Origin: Mucilaginibacter frigoritolerans
GTDB lineage: Bacteria > Bacteroidota > Bacteroidia > Sphingobacteriales > Sphingobacteriaceae
Direction of reading: 5' to 3'
Assembly: GCF_007830615.1 (NCBI RefSeq)
Contig: NZ_VLLI01000002.1
Location: forward strand, 434,001 to 498,000
DNA length: 64,000 bases
In this document: in pieces, positions 35,903 through 45,834 of the stretch
Layout: each line of letters begins with the position of its first letter
Position numbering within the stretch: position 1 is the stretch's first letter
Translations under genes and position numbers: made by a program
Notes under the pieces: model-generated
Seen by the model: only the letters and a program-made list of their open reading frames with translations
Databases searched by the model: none
What the model was told of the DNA's origin: nothing

Positions 35903-36853
35903 TTATTGAATAATATGATTAATCTTTAAGTTGTGTGTAATTTGTTTTGTAAATATTTCTGCTCCCGCTGCAGATAAATGAAATTGATCAACAAATAAAT
36001 GATCGTCAGAAAATAATTGGGGATTATAGAAGTTCAAATAGATATTATTGTATTTCTCAACTATGTTTTTACAGGTGTTAAAGTGATCATCAATAATTTG
36101 TTGTGCTTCTGCTGAATATACATATGACTTTTTTATAGGCGACTGAACAAAAATTAATTTTATGTTGTGCTCTTTTAAAAACACACATAACGCAGTTAAA
36201 TTTTTGTATTGGCTATTAGTGTAATTGGTTGGAAAAGGGTCTTTGGCATTCCATCTGCTTGCTGAAATGTTTTTTTCGGGAATGTATAACAGCGCCCCGC
36301 CATAGTCGTCAAAATTCAGAGAATCGTATTGATCATTTACACGTTCAAGTTTATCAGTTGCTTTTTTCCTGGTATAGATATCGGCTATAGAATTGAAGTT
36401 TTTGATGTAGAAATAAGGTGTAAAGGTTTCTTTAAAAAATTTGTTAGTGTTATAATAGTTTTCCAATGCAGGTAAATTTCCGGGGAGTATAAAATCTGGA
36501 ATTGAAGAGCTGATTAGTATATATTTAGGCTTGTAGTTTACTATATCCTTAGCAATAACTTCTTTTATATCATTCATCTGAAGACCCCAGGAAGAAAAAT
36601 TAAAGAATGATGTATTCAAACTATCTTTTATAACTTTTGAGCTTAAATTATTTAATGTTATAGATGAACCTATTGCTGCTAAATCAATCTGTTTTGGTTT
36701 TTTGTTATTTACAAATTTGATTTTTGCATCAAAACTAATTGAATTTGTAAAAAGAGGAGTATACCCAAAGTGCATTAATAATACTACTAAAATAGCTACA
36801 GGTACAATAATGGCCGATAAACTGCTAACGGTTTTTAAATATTCATTTTTCAT
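35903..36853 (-). CDS. Membrane-anchored SGNH-like protein, AlgJ/DltD type
   Basis: This 316-residue protein has one N-terminal membrane helix (residues about 10-30). An SGNH-like body follows with IGSSITLNN in place of the GDS block and DQFHLSAAGAEIF carrying the Asp-x-x-His pair at the C-terminus. Its ATG lies 3 bp after the stop of the MBOAT gene, so it is the likely partner of that acyltransferase in moving acetyl groups onto an extracellular polymer, as AlgJ or DltD do. The Asn and Gly blocks of the family are less clear, so catalysis is not assured. Confidence 0.75.
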   Translation of the reverse strand: MKNEYLKTVSSLSAIIVPVAILVVLLMHFGYTPLFTNSISFDAKIKFVNNKKPKQIDLAAIGSSITLNNLSSKVIKDSLNTSFFNFSSWGLQMNDIKEVIAKDIVNYKPKYILISSSIPDFILPGNLPALENYYNTNKFFKETFTPYFYIKNFNSIADIYTRKKATDKLERVNDQYDSLNFDDYGGALLYIPEKNISASRWNAKDPFPTNYTNSQYKNLTALCVFLKEHNIKLIFVQSPIKKSYVYSAEAQQIIDDHFNTCKNIVEKYNNIYLNFYNPQLFSDDHLFVDQFHLSAAGAEIFTKQITHNLKINHIIQ

Positions 36854-36856
36854 AAA

Positions 36857-38317
36857 TTAAAATTGAAAATAAATAAATTGACTGTTTGTGGCCGTACTAC
36901 CAAGCAGCAATAAAAAAATAAATAAGTAGTATATGCCCCAACGAAGATATTTAGGCTGGCTATTAATAAAATCTTTGATATTCATTTTGCCCTGCAGGAT
37001 GTGAATCAATTCTAAAAATAAAATTACAATTATACCCTTTTCCAGGTCATGGCTGGCCGTCGTGATTTCTAAAGGTTTATGGTGAAGCAAATTTATCAGA
37101 TCGGTATAAGTTTGCGTAAAGGCGCTTTTTATAATGTATAATGCATCATGAATTTTTCGTGCCCGGAAAAAGACCCATGCAATGAGGATAAGGAAAAAAG
37201 TTGTAAATATCTGAATGGCTGAATATACCGCCGGTAATTTAGCGATACCCGTAAAAGCAACTATTTTGTTTCTAACTTTTTGCGTAACTAAGGCAAAAAT
37301 TAAATAAAAGCCATTTAACGCTCCCCACAAAATATAAGTCCAATTAGCTCCATGCCATAAGCCACTGATTAAAAAAACAATAAACAGGTTAAAATACCAA
37401 CGTGGTACGCTAACGCGACTTCCCCCTAACGGTATATATAAATAATCTTTGAACCATGTTGAAAGTGAAATATGCCACCTTGTCCAAAATTCGCTGATAC
37501 TTTTTGAGTGATAGGGCCGGTTAAAATTTTTCATTAATTTAAATCCCATAACATTTGCGGCACCTATAGCAATGTCTGTATATCCGGAAAAATCGCAGAA
37601 AATCTGAAATGCAAAAAAAATTGTGGCTATAACAAAACTTAATCCGTGGAATTTATGAGGATTATCGTAAACTTTATTTACAACAATTGATAATCTATCT
37701 GCAATTACCACTTTTTTGAATAAGCCCCATGCCATTAACTTTAAACCATCTGCAATTCGTTGGTAATTGAAATCATGTTTTTTGCGAAACTGATACAATA
37801 AGTTTTGTGGCCTTTCAATTGGACCCGCTACTAGTTGCGGGTAAAACATAACATATAAGCTATATATACCAAAGTTTCGTTCGGCTTTTTGGTTCCCTCT
37901 GTATACCTCAATGGTATAACTCATGGCTTGAAATGTATGAAAAGACAACCCAATAGGAAGTAAAATGGTTAAATAAGGCAAATGATTAAGGAGGCCGACG
38001 TTATTTAATAAAACGGATAAATTTTCATTAATAAAATTGTAATATTTAAATACAGCCAAGACACCAATATTCGCAACTAAACTAAAGATCAGGAACATCT
38101 TTCTTTGTTTACCCTGCGATTTCTCAATATAAATTCCCGCAAAAAAATCTATTATAATCGTAAAACCTAATATCAAGATATAGATTGGTACAAAAGTCAT
38201 GTAAAAGTAGCAACTACTTATAAGTAATAATATCCATCGATATTTATGAGGCAATAAGAAATAGAGCGTAGTAACTACTATAAAAAAATAGAGAAACTGA
38301 AATGAGTTAAACAGCAT
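36857..38317 (-). CDS. MBOAT-family O-acyltransferase (AlgI/DltB-like)
   Basis: This 486-residue membrane protein shows the AlgI/DltB signature: FNSFQFLYFFIVVTTLYFLL at the start, YPQLVAGPIERP, SEFWTRWHISLSTWFKDYLY and the catalytic His322 in SGLWHGANW. About ten to eleven hydrophobic segments are visible. It transfers acyl groups, usually acetyl, across the membrane to an exported glycan or other acceptor. It is encoded 3 bp before the SGNH-like gene. No polysaccharide synthase is adjacent, so the acceptor is unknown. Confidence 0.93.
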   Translation of the reverse strand: MLFNSFQFLYFFIVVTTLYFLLPHKYRWILLLISSCYFYMTFVPIYILILGFTIIIDFFAGIYIEKSQGKQRKMFLIFSLVANIGVLAVFKYYNFINENLSVLLNNVGLLNHLPYLTILLPIGLSFHTFQAMSYTIEVYRGNQKAERNFGIYSLYVMFYPQLVAGPIERPQNLLYQFRKKHDFNYQRIADGLKLMAWGLFKKVVIADRLSIVVNKVYDNPHKFHGLSFVIATIFFAFQIFCDFSGYTDIAIGAANVMGFKLMKNFNRPYHSKSISEFWTRWHISLSTWFKDYLYIPLGGSRVSVPRWYFNLFIVFLISGLWHGANWTYILWGALNGFYLIFALVTQKVRNKIVAFTGIAKLPAVYSAIQIFTTFFLILIAWVFFRARKIHDALYIIKSAFTQTYTDLINLLHHKPLEITTASHDLEKGIIVILFLELIHILQGKMNIKDFINSQPKYLRWGIYYLFIFLLLLGSTATNSQFIYFQF

Positions 38318-38499
38318 GTTTAAGTTTTCGCTAAAATAATAATTTTAATTAGCAGAAAAAAGATTAAAACTCGAATAACATCGAACAGTAAAGTGGTGTT
38401 GGACAGTCAACAAGAATCCCGACCAGCGAGTTAAAACACTGCAATTAGTTGGAGCAGGACTCTATTGAAGCTGTAAATGGGTGCCTATTCATCTAAATA

Positions 38500-39936
38500 T
38501 TAAAAATTATAGATATAAGCCATCATCAACTTAACCCCTAAAGTTCTGGCTAATGTATTTTGTGGATCTCCGGCAAGTACATTCCCTTCGTTGGCATTAT
38601 CGAAATTATAGGGTTGTAAATATTTGTTGGTTTGCCCATAAGTGAACAGCAATCCTGCACGCAGGTTAAATTTGCGCCTTTTAAAATTTGCGCCGAAACC
38701 CCAGTCATAATTATTCCACGTGGTGGTATTATATTCATAGCCAAGATCGTTCTTATATAAAGCCTGATCAGCGTACGACTGATCTAATCGTACTGAAACA
38801 TAACCAGTAATACTCTCGGCCAGCAAAAAACTATAACCAAAGCCAAAATCAATAACTGATTTACGGGCATCTTTAAGCTCTAAAAGATTAGATGAAAACA
38901 GTGTGCTGCCTACAGGTTTTACAAAGTATTCGTCAGTAGGATTTAAATTTGCATACTCGCTTATGCCGGTAAAGTATTCCCCTGCAAAATATAGCTGCCC
39001 TCCATTAATATCATACGCATACCCCAATGCGGCGCTGAACGGTGTTTTCCACATTGCCTTTAAACCGGTTTGCCTGGAGTTTGCCAATAAATTAGTTGTT
39101 GGCCCGTTACCATCAAGGTGCAAATCTGTAATTACATAATCACTAAGTATTGATCCTTGCCCGTATAAATGTATCTGGGGCGATGTAATTAGCACACCTA
39201 AATGGCTTTTGTCTAAATCATAGGATAAGCCGGCTTTAAACCTGACCCCTATATTGGTGTATTTGGCAAGGTATGATTCCTGCGTGTTGGTATACGGCGG
39301 GAATGGATTATCAGAGCCATCATTTATAAAAGCTCTGGCACTGTATTCATCATCATAAAATTGGTTATGTATGGTGGCCTGGGTGCTAAGGCCTAAAGCT
39401 AAATTATCTGCCAATTTAAATCCAGCACTAAAGATACCCGACGTTTCGCTGATACGGTTCTGCATTTGGTACTGACCCAAAAAATATTCAGGGCCCGGGC
39501 TATACGAGTCACTTAATACATTGAAGCTACCATCTTTTTGCTGAGATACATTATAGTTTAAAACATCGTTATGCGTAAGTGCATAACCTATAGTAAAGGG
39601 TTTATCGCCTTTTATATGAATTACTCCCGAAATTATTTGTGGTATGATTGCAGGGTTGGTAGACGAAAGATTTTTTCCTTCACCTACCCCATTCTTGATA
39701 TAAATATTTTGCAGTTGATAAAGGTTACCGCTAAAGCTGGCTGAATTTTTTTTAGAAAAAGCCAGCAATGCCGGGTTGTAAAATAACACTGAACTATCCC
39801 TGTTGTTGGCAATTACTGCTCCAGGAACTATAAATCCTGCTGTAGAATAATCATCTGACCAGTAATGCGTGTCCTGAGCTATGGCGTTAACACACCATAT
39901 TAAAAATAGGATGATTAGCGTTAGCTTTTTATTCAT
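38500..39936 (-). CDS. FadL/OmpP1-like outer-membrane transport protein
   Basis: I start this at the ATG at 39936 (MNKKLTLIILFLIWCVNAIA, a proper signal peptide); an in-frame start 14 codons upstream would put extra residues before it. The 478-residue product has NNRDSSVLFYNPALLAFSKK, the NPA motif of FadL/OmpP1 proteins, and alternating beta-strands through the C-terminal YIYNF. FadL proteins pass long-chain fatty acids or other hydrophobic compounds through the outer membrane. Its start is only 67 bp from the divergent PI-PLC-like gene. Confidence 0.68.
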   Translation of the reverse strand: MNKKLTLIILFLIWCVNAIAQDTHYWSDDYSTAGFIVPGAVIANNRDSSVLFYNPALLAFSKKNSASFSGNLYQLQNIYIKNGVGEGKNLSSTNPAIIPQIISGVIHIKGDKPFTIGYALTHNDVLNYNVSQQKDGSFNVLSDSYSPGPEYFLGQYQMQNRISETSGIFSAGFKLADNLALGLSTQATIHNQFYDDEYSARAFINDGSDNPFPPYTNTQESYLAKYTNIGVRFKAGLSYDLDKSHLGVLITSPQIHLYGQGSILSDYVITDLHLDGNGPTTNLLANSRQTGLKAMWKTPFSAALGYAYDINGGQLYFAGEYFTGISEYANLNPTDEYFVKPVGSTLFSSNLLELKDARKSVIDFGFGYSFLLAESITGYVSVRLDQSYADQALYKNDLGYEYNTTTWNNYDWGFGANFKRRKFNLRAGLLFTYGQTNKYLQPYNFDNANEGNVLAGDPQNTLARTLGVKLMMAYIYNF

Positions 39937-40003
39937 ACTCAAGGCTTTAATCAAATATATTATAATTATATTTAACATATTGCATTATAGTTAATATTTT
40001 ATT

Positions 40004-41989
40004 ATGAGTAAATTGTTCTATAGCATTTCATTTATAGTAGGGATTCTATTATTTGCAGCCAGAATTTGCACCGCCCAAAATCTTAATTTTAGTTATCCGG
40101 TAAATTATTTAAATGGTGTAACAACCGACCACGCTATTGATATTACCAATTTTAAAGGAGGCTTTTTTGTAACCTGGAAAAATGAAGGCGCTACCGGCGA
40201 CATTGGTGTATGCTATTTGGGCAGGCAATACGAATCTGATTTTATTGAGCAAAAACAAAATATTGGCGAACAGAGTGCTTTTGCGCCAGTGCTCAGGGTA
40301 TTTGGAACAAGGATTTACCTTTTTTGGATAGGACTGGATGGAAGTTTAAGATATATAATTAACAATACTACAACCTCATTTGATGTATCAAAAATATATA
40401 CATTGAATGCCGGCAACCCAATAAAATTTACTGATGGTATTACAGCTGCAACGGTTGGCAATAACATCATAATAACATCACACTATAACGATAAGAATCA
40501 TCTGGTATACGCATTACTTCAACCGGAGGAAAGTGGCACTTTAAAAGTAATTCAACTGCGCAATGTGCCTAACATTACCAGTGATAGTTATCCATTTGTT
40601 GCGCCGCTTGCTGCGGCAAGGGTGCGCATAACTTTTAAGGGATATAAAAGTACAGGGATTTATAGTGCTGATTTTGATATTGATGCAAATAGCTGGACCA
40701 ATCCAGTAACCATATTAAAGTCAAAATCAAATGTATCACCGGCAATTTATAGTGTTTTTAATTCCCCCAAACTTTTTTATATATGGAAAGGCGAAAAAGG
40801 GGATACTCGTTTATATTATACATCAGAAATAGCCGGAGCTGGTTTAAATCCCGAAACTGTGTTGCCAGCTTATTTTTCAACAAACTACCCTGTATCTATT
40901 TGTAATGTTGATGACCGAAAATTTATCCTTTCATATGTTGGTGAAGACAAAAAACTATACATCAGTTATTTTACCAGTTATAACCCATCAAACTGGATTG
41001 AAACGCAGCTGATACCTTTAAAAGGTGACAAAACATTAAAAGATATTCTATTGCCAGGATCGCATGACTCAGGCTTGTCTGTTTTAAATGGTGTTGGGGG
41101 CTCTCAAAGCGGATCCATCAATGAATGTAATACGCTAACGCAAACACAGAATATAAATCATCAATTAAACTCGGGAATAAGGATGTTTGATTTGCGGATA
41201 GGAACATTCAACGGTGCATTTTACACCAAACATTGTGCGTCTGACTGTATGACTGACGCAATAGGCGGAGCATATGGAGAAAAATTCTCAGTGATACTAA
41301 ATGACGTAAAGGATTTTTTGCTCAAAAATAAAAAGGAATTTATTCTGATCACGTTCTCGCATTTTTGTGAACGGGAAACACCAATGAATATGTTGATTGA
41401 TACGATCAATAATGTGCTGGGTAAAGAGCTGATGTATAATAACCAAGGTAAAAACATTTCGCAGATAAGACTAAAGGACCTTGCCGGGAAGGTAATCATC
41501 ACGTTTGAAGGTTACTCCTCGCAGCAGAAAAATATCGATTCAAGTTCTATGAAAACCAGGTCGAACACATTTTTGAACATCAGGAGAGCATACGCTGCAA
41601 CAAATAAAATTGATAATCTTTTAACTAAGCAAAGGGCCTTTTTTTCAGGATTATCAAACAATATAAGTTCAAATGATCTGATACGGCTGGATTGGCAACT
41701 AACTCAATCGAGTGATGAAGCAGCCATGATATGTAATGATTTTCAAAGTTCTAAAACGAGTCCGTTGGTTGATGGCGCTATGATGTTAACCAATGTTATA
41801 AGAAAACACAAAAGTATAATTGACCTATCTGTGGCGGGGAATAAATATCTTTCTAAGGCTGTGAATGACTGGATAGAAAGTGGAGCCATTGACAAAAATA
41901 ATAAGCCCAATATATTGTACGTTGATGTGGCGGGTGCCTGGATCACAGATTATTGTATTGAACTAAATGAATCGAAAATATACAATTAA
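40004..41989 (+). CDS. Secreted PI-PLC X-domain protein with N-terminal beta-propeller-like region
   Basis: This 661-residue protein has a signal peptide ending RICTAQ. Residues about 25-340 are repetitive beta segments of a propeller-like lectin or sialidase type. A phosphatidylinositol-specific phospholipase C X domain covers about 348-660. The two catalytic His are His354 (LPGSHDSG) and His410 (YTKHC), 56 residues apart, and GIRMFDLRIG supplies the usual Arg and Asp. The family cleaves phosphatidylinositol or GPI by general acid-base chemistry. Secretion and a binding domain suggest a target outside the cell, such as eukaryotic membrane lipid. Confidence 0.88.
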   Translation: MSKLFYSISFIVGILLFAARICTAQNLNFSYPVNYLNGVTTDHAIDITNFKGGFFVTWKNEGATGDIGVCYLGRQYESDFIEQKQNIGEQSAFAPVLRVFGTRIYLFWIGLDGSLRYIINNTTTSFDVSKIYTLNAGNPIKFTDGITAATVGNNIIITSHYNDKNHLVYALLQPEESGTLKVIQLRNVPNITSDSYPFVAPLAAARVRITFKGYKSTGIYSADFDIDANSWTNPVTILKSKSNVSPAIYSVFNSPKLFYIWKGEKGDTRLYYTSEIAGAGLNPETVLPAYFSTNYPVSICNVDDRKFILSYVGEDKKLYISYFTSYNPSNWIETQLIPLKGDKTLKDILLPGSHDSGLSVLNGVGGSQSGSINECNTLTQTQNINHQLNSGIRMFDLRIGTFNGAFYTKHCASDCMTDAIGGAYGEKFSVILNDVKDFLLKNKKEFILITFSHFCERETPMNMLIDTINNVLGKELMYNNQGKNISQIRLKDLAGKVIITFEGYSSQQKNIDSSSMKTRSNTFLNIRRAYAATNKIDNLLTKQRAFFSGLSNNISSNDLIRLDWQLTQSSDEAAMICNDFQSSKTSPLVDGAMMLTNVIRKHKSIIDLSVAGNKYLSKAVNDWIESGAIDKNNKPNILYVDVAGAWITDYCIELNESKIYN

Positions 41990-42029
41990 CGAAAAGGCTA
42001 TAAATAATGCTTGTTTGCAAAAGCAAATA

Positions 42030-42275
42030 TTATTCTAAATCAGTGATCAGCGCAGTGCCGTCATCATTGATCTTAACAAAGCAATCGTGTACAGAGATGT
42101 GATGCTTAAATTTGCCAATCGGTTCAATCCAATCCCTGGAAGTAAATACAGGGGCGTGTATTTGTACTGATTCAACAATGATTTCTTCACCATCGAGAAC
42201 CAGGCGCCAGCATTGATCATGCCCGTTACTATCTGTATTATACCGTATTTGGGCCACGCCGACTTTTTTATTCAT
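42030..42275 (-). CDS. Conserved small cytoplasmic protein of unknown function
   Basis: This 81-residue protein lacks a signal or membrane segment. It reads as a compact beta fold (VGVAQIRYNTDS, CWRLVLDGEEIIVESVQIHA, HHISVHDCFVKINDDGTALI). The pattern of a short, charged, well-structured reading frame in a gap between two plus-strand genes supports a real gene. No family is recognised. Confidence 0.65.
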   Translation of the reverse strand: MNKKVGVAQIRYNTDSNGHDQCWRLVLDGEEIIVESVQIHAPVFTSRDWIEPIGKFKHHISVHDCFVKINDDGTALITDLE

Positions 42276-42479
42276 AAACTGATGAAATAATTATTATCCG
42301 GAAAAAACGCCGGGATCTTAAAGTTATTGTTACGAAAGGAAAAGTATTAAAGGTTGAACTATCGTGAATAATAAAAACAATATCATTTAAAGATATATGG
42401 GGATAATCTTCAAAATAATATATTTTTGGACGATATAGTTTAGCTGTAACGATATCAACTAAATCATTGTCATATAATT

Positions 42480-44930
42480 ATGAAGCTAATACAAGTATTT
42501 CTTTTCACCTTGTTCACGCTATTGCTATTCAATTTTGCCGATGCACAAACCGCAGGTGGTAAAATTTCAGGGTCGGTTTTAGATGATGCCAAAAAGCCGC
42601 TTGACGGCGCAACGGTGATTTTATTTGTCGCAAAAGATTCAGCGGTGGTAAGCACCCTACTGGCTAACCACGATGGCAGCTTCGTTTTTCAAAACCTGAC
42701 AGATAATACCTACCTCATAAAGGTAACTTATATCGGCTATAAAAATTATCGTAGCGACAATGTTATTATGAGTCAGCAGAAACCAGTTAATTTACCGGCA
42801 TTTATTTTGCAGCTAGCAGGAAAAGCATTGAATGAAGTAGCTGTAACCGCTCAAAAATCATATATCCAGCAAAAAATAGATCGCACAGTAGTAAATGTGG
42901 GCGCGTTAATATCAAATACAGGGGCTAATGCTTTGGAAGTTTTGGAAAAGACACCAGGCGTGCAGGTGGATGCCGATGGCAATATTACCTTTAAAGGAAA
43001 GAGCGGGGTATTGGTGATGATTGATGATAAACCAACTTATCTTTCGGCCGCTAACCTGGCCACTTACCTGAAGTCCTTGCCATCATCGGCATTAGATCAG
43101 ATAGAATTGATGGATAACCCGCCGGCCAAATATGATGCTGCCGGAAATGCGGGGGTTATCAATTTCAAAACTAAGAAAAATGCTGTTAGGGGATTTAATG
43201 CAGTAGTGTCGGCAGATTACGCGCAAGGGCATTACGGTCATAACGATGAAAGTATTAACCTCAACTATCGTATAGATAAAGTTAATCTGTTTGCCAATGT
43301 GGCTTATAACGAACAACGCACTTTCAGGCGACTGGAAATTGACCGGAACTATTTTGATGCAAATGGTGATCCAACCTCCTCTTTAAAAGATATTTCCTAT
43401 TTCAGACCGACAGAACACAATACCAATATTAAGGCGGGAATGGATTTTTACGTATCGCCCAAAACAACCTGGGGAATAGTATATACCGGCGACATATCAA
43501 ATGCAAATGATAATAGCCCGGTATATAGCTTACTCTATGATAAAAACGGTGGGTTAGATTCAACTATTAATACTCAAAATACCTCCAAAAGCAAATTTAA
43601 CAGTAACGGCATAAATCTGAATTATACCCATAAATTTGATAGTGCCGGAAGGGCGCTGACCTTTGACCTGGATTATATTCACGATGCCTCAGGCAGTAAC
43701 CAGTTGTTTGTAAATAATACTTTTTTACCTAACGGTAGTTTAACAAATTCACAAACCATCAGTGATGATTTGCCGGCCAGTATTAATATTTACTCGGCCA
43801 AGACTGATTATTCTCATCCGTTCAAAGGCAAGGCAAAACTTGAAGCAGGTATTAAAAGCAGTTATGTAAATACAGATAATGCCGCTAATTACTTTAACGT
43901 AATTGATAATGTAAGTACCATTGATTATAACAATACCAATCGGTTTTTATATAAAGAGAATATAAATGCTGCATATGTGAATTTTAATAAAAATTTCGGC
44001 AGATTCTCCCTGCAAACAGGTTTGCGGGTAGAGAATACCAATGGCAATGGGCACCAGCTGGGTAATGCTGAAAAGGCCGATTCATCATTCGTTAATCATT
44101 ATACAGATTTGTTTCCTACTGCTTATTTTTCTTATAACCTCGATACCGCAGGTCATAATGTGCTGGTTCTTTCATACGGACGCCGCATTGGCAGGCCGAA
44201 TTATGCAAGTTTAAACCCCTTTACTTTTTTTGTGGATGAGTTTACCTATTTTTCAGGAAATCCTTTCCTGAAACCGCAGTTTACCGATAATTATAAACTG
44301 GCTTATAGTTACAGAAGCTTGTTTACGGTTGCGCTTGCCTATAATTACACAACCAATGTTCAGGGTGAAACAATTCACAATAGCGGCAGCATATTTATCA
44401 GCACCACGGGCAATATTGGGATGCAAAAGACATGGGATCTTTCTGTAAACACCAATTTTCAACCTACTAAATGGTGGACGGTTAACTTATATGCCGAAGT
44501 ATATAATAATACCTACCAGGGCGCATTTTACACCGGCTACCTCAATCAGTCACAATATACATTTTCTACAAATGGCAATAATCAGTTCACCTTATCAAAA
44601 ACCTGGAGTGCCGAGTTGAGCGGTTTTTATAATACCGGCGGTACTTATGGTCAGTTTGTTTCTATACCTACGGGTATGCTGAACGCGGCTATCCAGAAAA
44701 AGATATTGAATAATAAGGGCTCCATTAAGTTAAACATGAGAGATGTTTTTCACACGTTTAGTCCTAGCGGAACCATTACCAATATTGTGGGTGCCACGGC
44801 AACCTATCACAATTTTGTGGATACTCAGGTGGCCACCCTGGCGTTTACCTATAGTTTTGGCAAATCAACCAATACGCCTCCAAAACGCGAAACCGGCGGT
44901 GCCGATAGTGAACAGGGTAGAGCACATTAA
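42480..44930 (+). CDS. Outer-membrane beta-barrel family protein (OMP_b-brl_3 type)
   Basis: This 816-residue protein has a signal peptide ending NFADAQ, a CarboxypepD_reg-like domain (about 25-115, GGKISGSVLDDAKKPLDGAT), a plug-like region with TVVNVGALISNTGANALEVL and PPAKYDAAGNAGVINFKTKK, and a barrel with SYGRRIGRPNYASLNPFTFF. It parallels the 816-residue gene at 6801-9251 in length, domain order and C-terminal TGGAD-E motif, so the two are paralogues. The substrate is unknown. It ends at the hairpin at 44941-44986. Confidence 0.88.
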   Translation: MKLIQVFLFTLFTLLLFNFADAQTAGGKISGSVLDDAKKPLDGATVILFVAKDSAVVSTLLANHDGSFVFQNLTDNTYLIKVTYIGYKNYRSDNVIMSQQKPVNLPAFILQLAGKALNEVAVTAQKSYIQQKIDRTVVNVGALISNTGANALEVLEKTPGVQVDADGNITFKGKSGVLVMIDDKPTYLSAANLATYLKSLPSSALDQIELMDNPPAKYDAAGNAGVINFKTKKNAVRGFNAVVSADYAQGHYGHNDESINLNYRIDKVNLFANVAYNEQRTFRRLEIDRNYFDANGDPTSSLKDISYFRPTEHNTNIKAGMDFYVSPKTTWGIVYTGDISNANDNSPVYSLLYDKNGGLDSTINTQNTSKSKFNSNGINLNYTHKFDSAGRALTFDLDYIHDASGSNQLFVNNTFLPNGSLTNSQTISDDLPASINIYSAKTDYSHPFKGKAKLEAGIKSSYVNTDNAANYFNVIDNVSTIDYNNTNRFLYKENINAAYVNFNKNFGRFSLQTGLRVENTNGNGHQLGNAEKADSSFVNHYTDLFPTAYFSYNLDTAGHNVLVLSYGRRIGRPNYASLNPFTFFVDEFTYFSGNPFLKPQFTDNYKLAYSYRSLFTVALAYNYTTNVQGETIHNSGSIFISTTGNIGMQKTWDLSVNTNFQPTKWWTVNLYAEVYNNTYQGAFYTGYLNQSQYTFSTNGNNQFTLSKTWSAELSGFYNTGGTYGQFVSIPTGMLNAAIQKKILNNKGSIKLNMRDVFHTFSPSGTITNIVGATATYHNFVDTQVATLAFTYSFGKSTNTPPKRETGGADSEQGRAH

Positions 44931-44940
44931 AAATTTATAA

Positions 44941-44986
44941 TACATCAAAAAGCCTTTAGATGAAAATCTAAAGGCTTTTTGATGTA
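44941..44986. terminator. Bidirectional hairpin (CCTTTAGAT family), best copy
   Basis: TACATCAAAAAGCCTTTAGAT pairs perfectly with its complement ending at 44986 around a 4-base GAAA loop. It lies between convergent genes and is the cleanest copy of the family. Confidence 0.92.
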
Positions 44987-45049
44987 ATTTGTCGGCGCGG
45001 TGATAACACCGGACCATCCGACTGCAAATATTTAATGGTATAGCCGTCC

Positions 45050-45505
45050 TTATTTCAAACCCTGTAGGTATAGTACCAGTTTCTCCACATTTTGTTTTAG
45101 TCCCTCGTCAGCTTTGTGAGCTTTAACAACAGCTATAAATTGCTCTCTCGATTCAAAAAGCATGTGCCAGGTGAGGTGTGTTTTGTCACCCTGCTCTTCA
45201 AATTCAATTGTTGCAGTAAAGTTTGGAAAAAAATGGTCGAATACTATCTTTTTGTGGAGCACAATTTCTTTAAACATGCTTTTGTTTTTATAATCCGTTC
45301 CATCCGGCCCGTGCATCACCAGGTGCCATTCTCCGCCGGGTTGAACATCCATAAGGGTGATCGTATTGGTGAAGCCGTTTGGGCCCCACCAGTTGGCAAT
45401 ATGTTCAGGTTTGGTCCAAACCTCCCATACTAGTGCCACAGGAGCATTTATAGTTCTTGAAATAAAAATCTCCCGGTCTGTTGCGTTACTTGTTGTGTTT
45501 TCCAT
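45050..45505 (-). CDS. SRPBCC (AHSA1-type) domain protein
   Basis: This 151-residue protein fits the AHSA1 branch of the SRPBCC (START-like) fold: REIFISRTINAPVALVWEVW, WTKPEHIANWWGPNGFT, VQPGGEWHLVMHGPDG and THLTWHMLFESREQF. The fold binds hydrophobic ligands. It overlaps the ArsR-type regulator gene by 20 bp and is co-transcribed with it, a widespread Bacteroidota pairing with unknown ligand. Confidence 0.92.
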   Translation of the reverse strand: MENTTSNATDREIFISRTINAPVALVWEVWTKPEHIANWWGPNGFTNTITLMDVQPGGEWHLVMHGPDGTDYKNKSMFKEIVLHKKIVFDHFFPNFTATIEFEEQGDKTHLTWHMLFESREQFIAVVKAHKADEGLKQNVEKLVLYLQGLK

Positions 45506-45827
45506 CTCGTTCTTTTTTTAATTTTTCGATATATGTTTCCATTGCGTCTAATTTCTTTTCAAAGTGCTGGCGGTATTGGTCAACCCACAAGGATACCTCG
45601 CTGAGCTGATCTAATTGCGCTTCGCAAAGCCTGTCGCGGCCTTGCTTTTTAACTACAATAAGTCCGCAGTCAATCAGGATTTGAACATGCAGTGATATAG
45701 CCTGCCGGGTTACGTCAAATTTTTCGGCGATAGTATTTACGTTATGCGGTTCGGTGGCAATCATATTAATAATTGCCCTCCGGGTAGGGTCGGCTATGGC
45801 CTGGTAAACGTCTCGTCGCGCTTTCAT
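45486..45827 (-). CDS. ArsR-type winged-helix transcriptional regulator
   Basis: I start this at the ATG at 45827 (MKARRDVYQAIADPTRRAII), because the open frame further upstream runs through a promoter and palindrome cluster. The 113-residue product has the ArsR helix-turn-helix HNVNTIAEKFDVTRQAISLH. It lacks the metal-binding Cys motif of ArsR/SmtB. It overlaps the SRPBCC gene by 20 bp. The upstream palindromes (45835-45882) suggest autorepression. Confidence 0.9.
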   Translation of the reverse strand: MKARRDVYQAIADPTRRAIINMIATEPHNVNTIAEKFDVTRQAISLHVQILIDCGLIVVKKQGRDRLCEAQLDQLSEVSLWVDQYRQHFEKKLDAMETYIEKLKKERDGKHNK

Positions 45828-45834
45828 ATTATGC

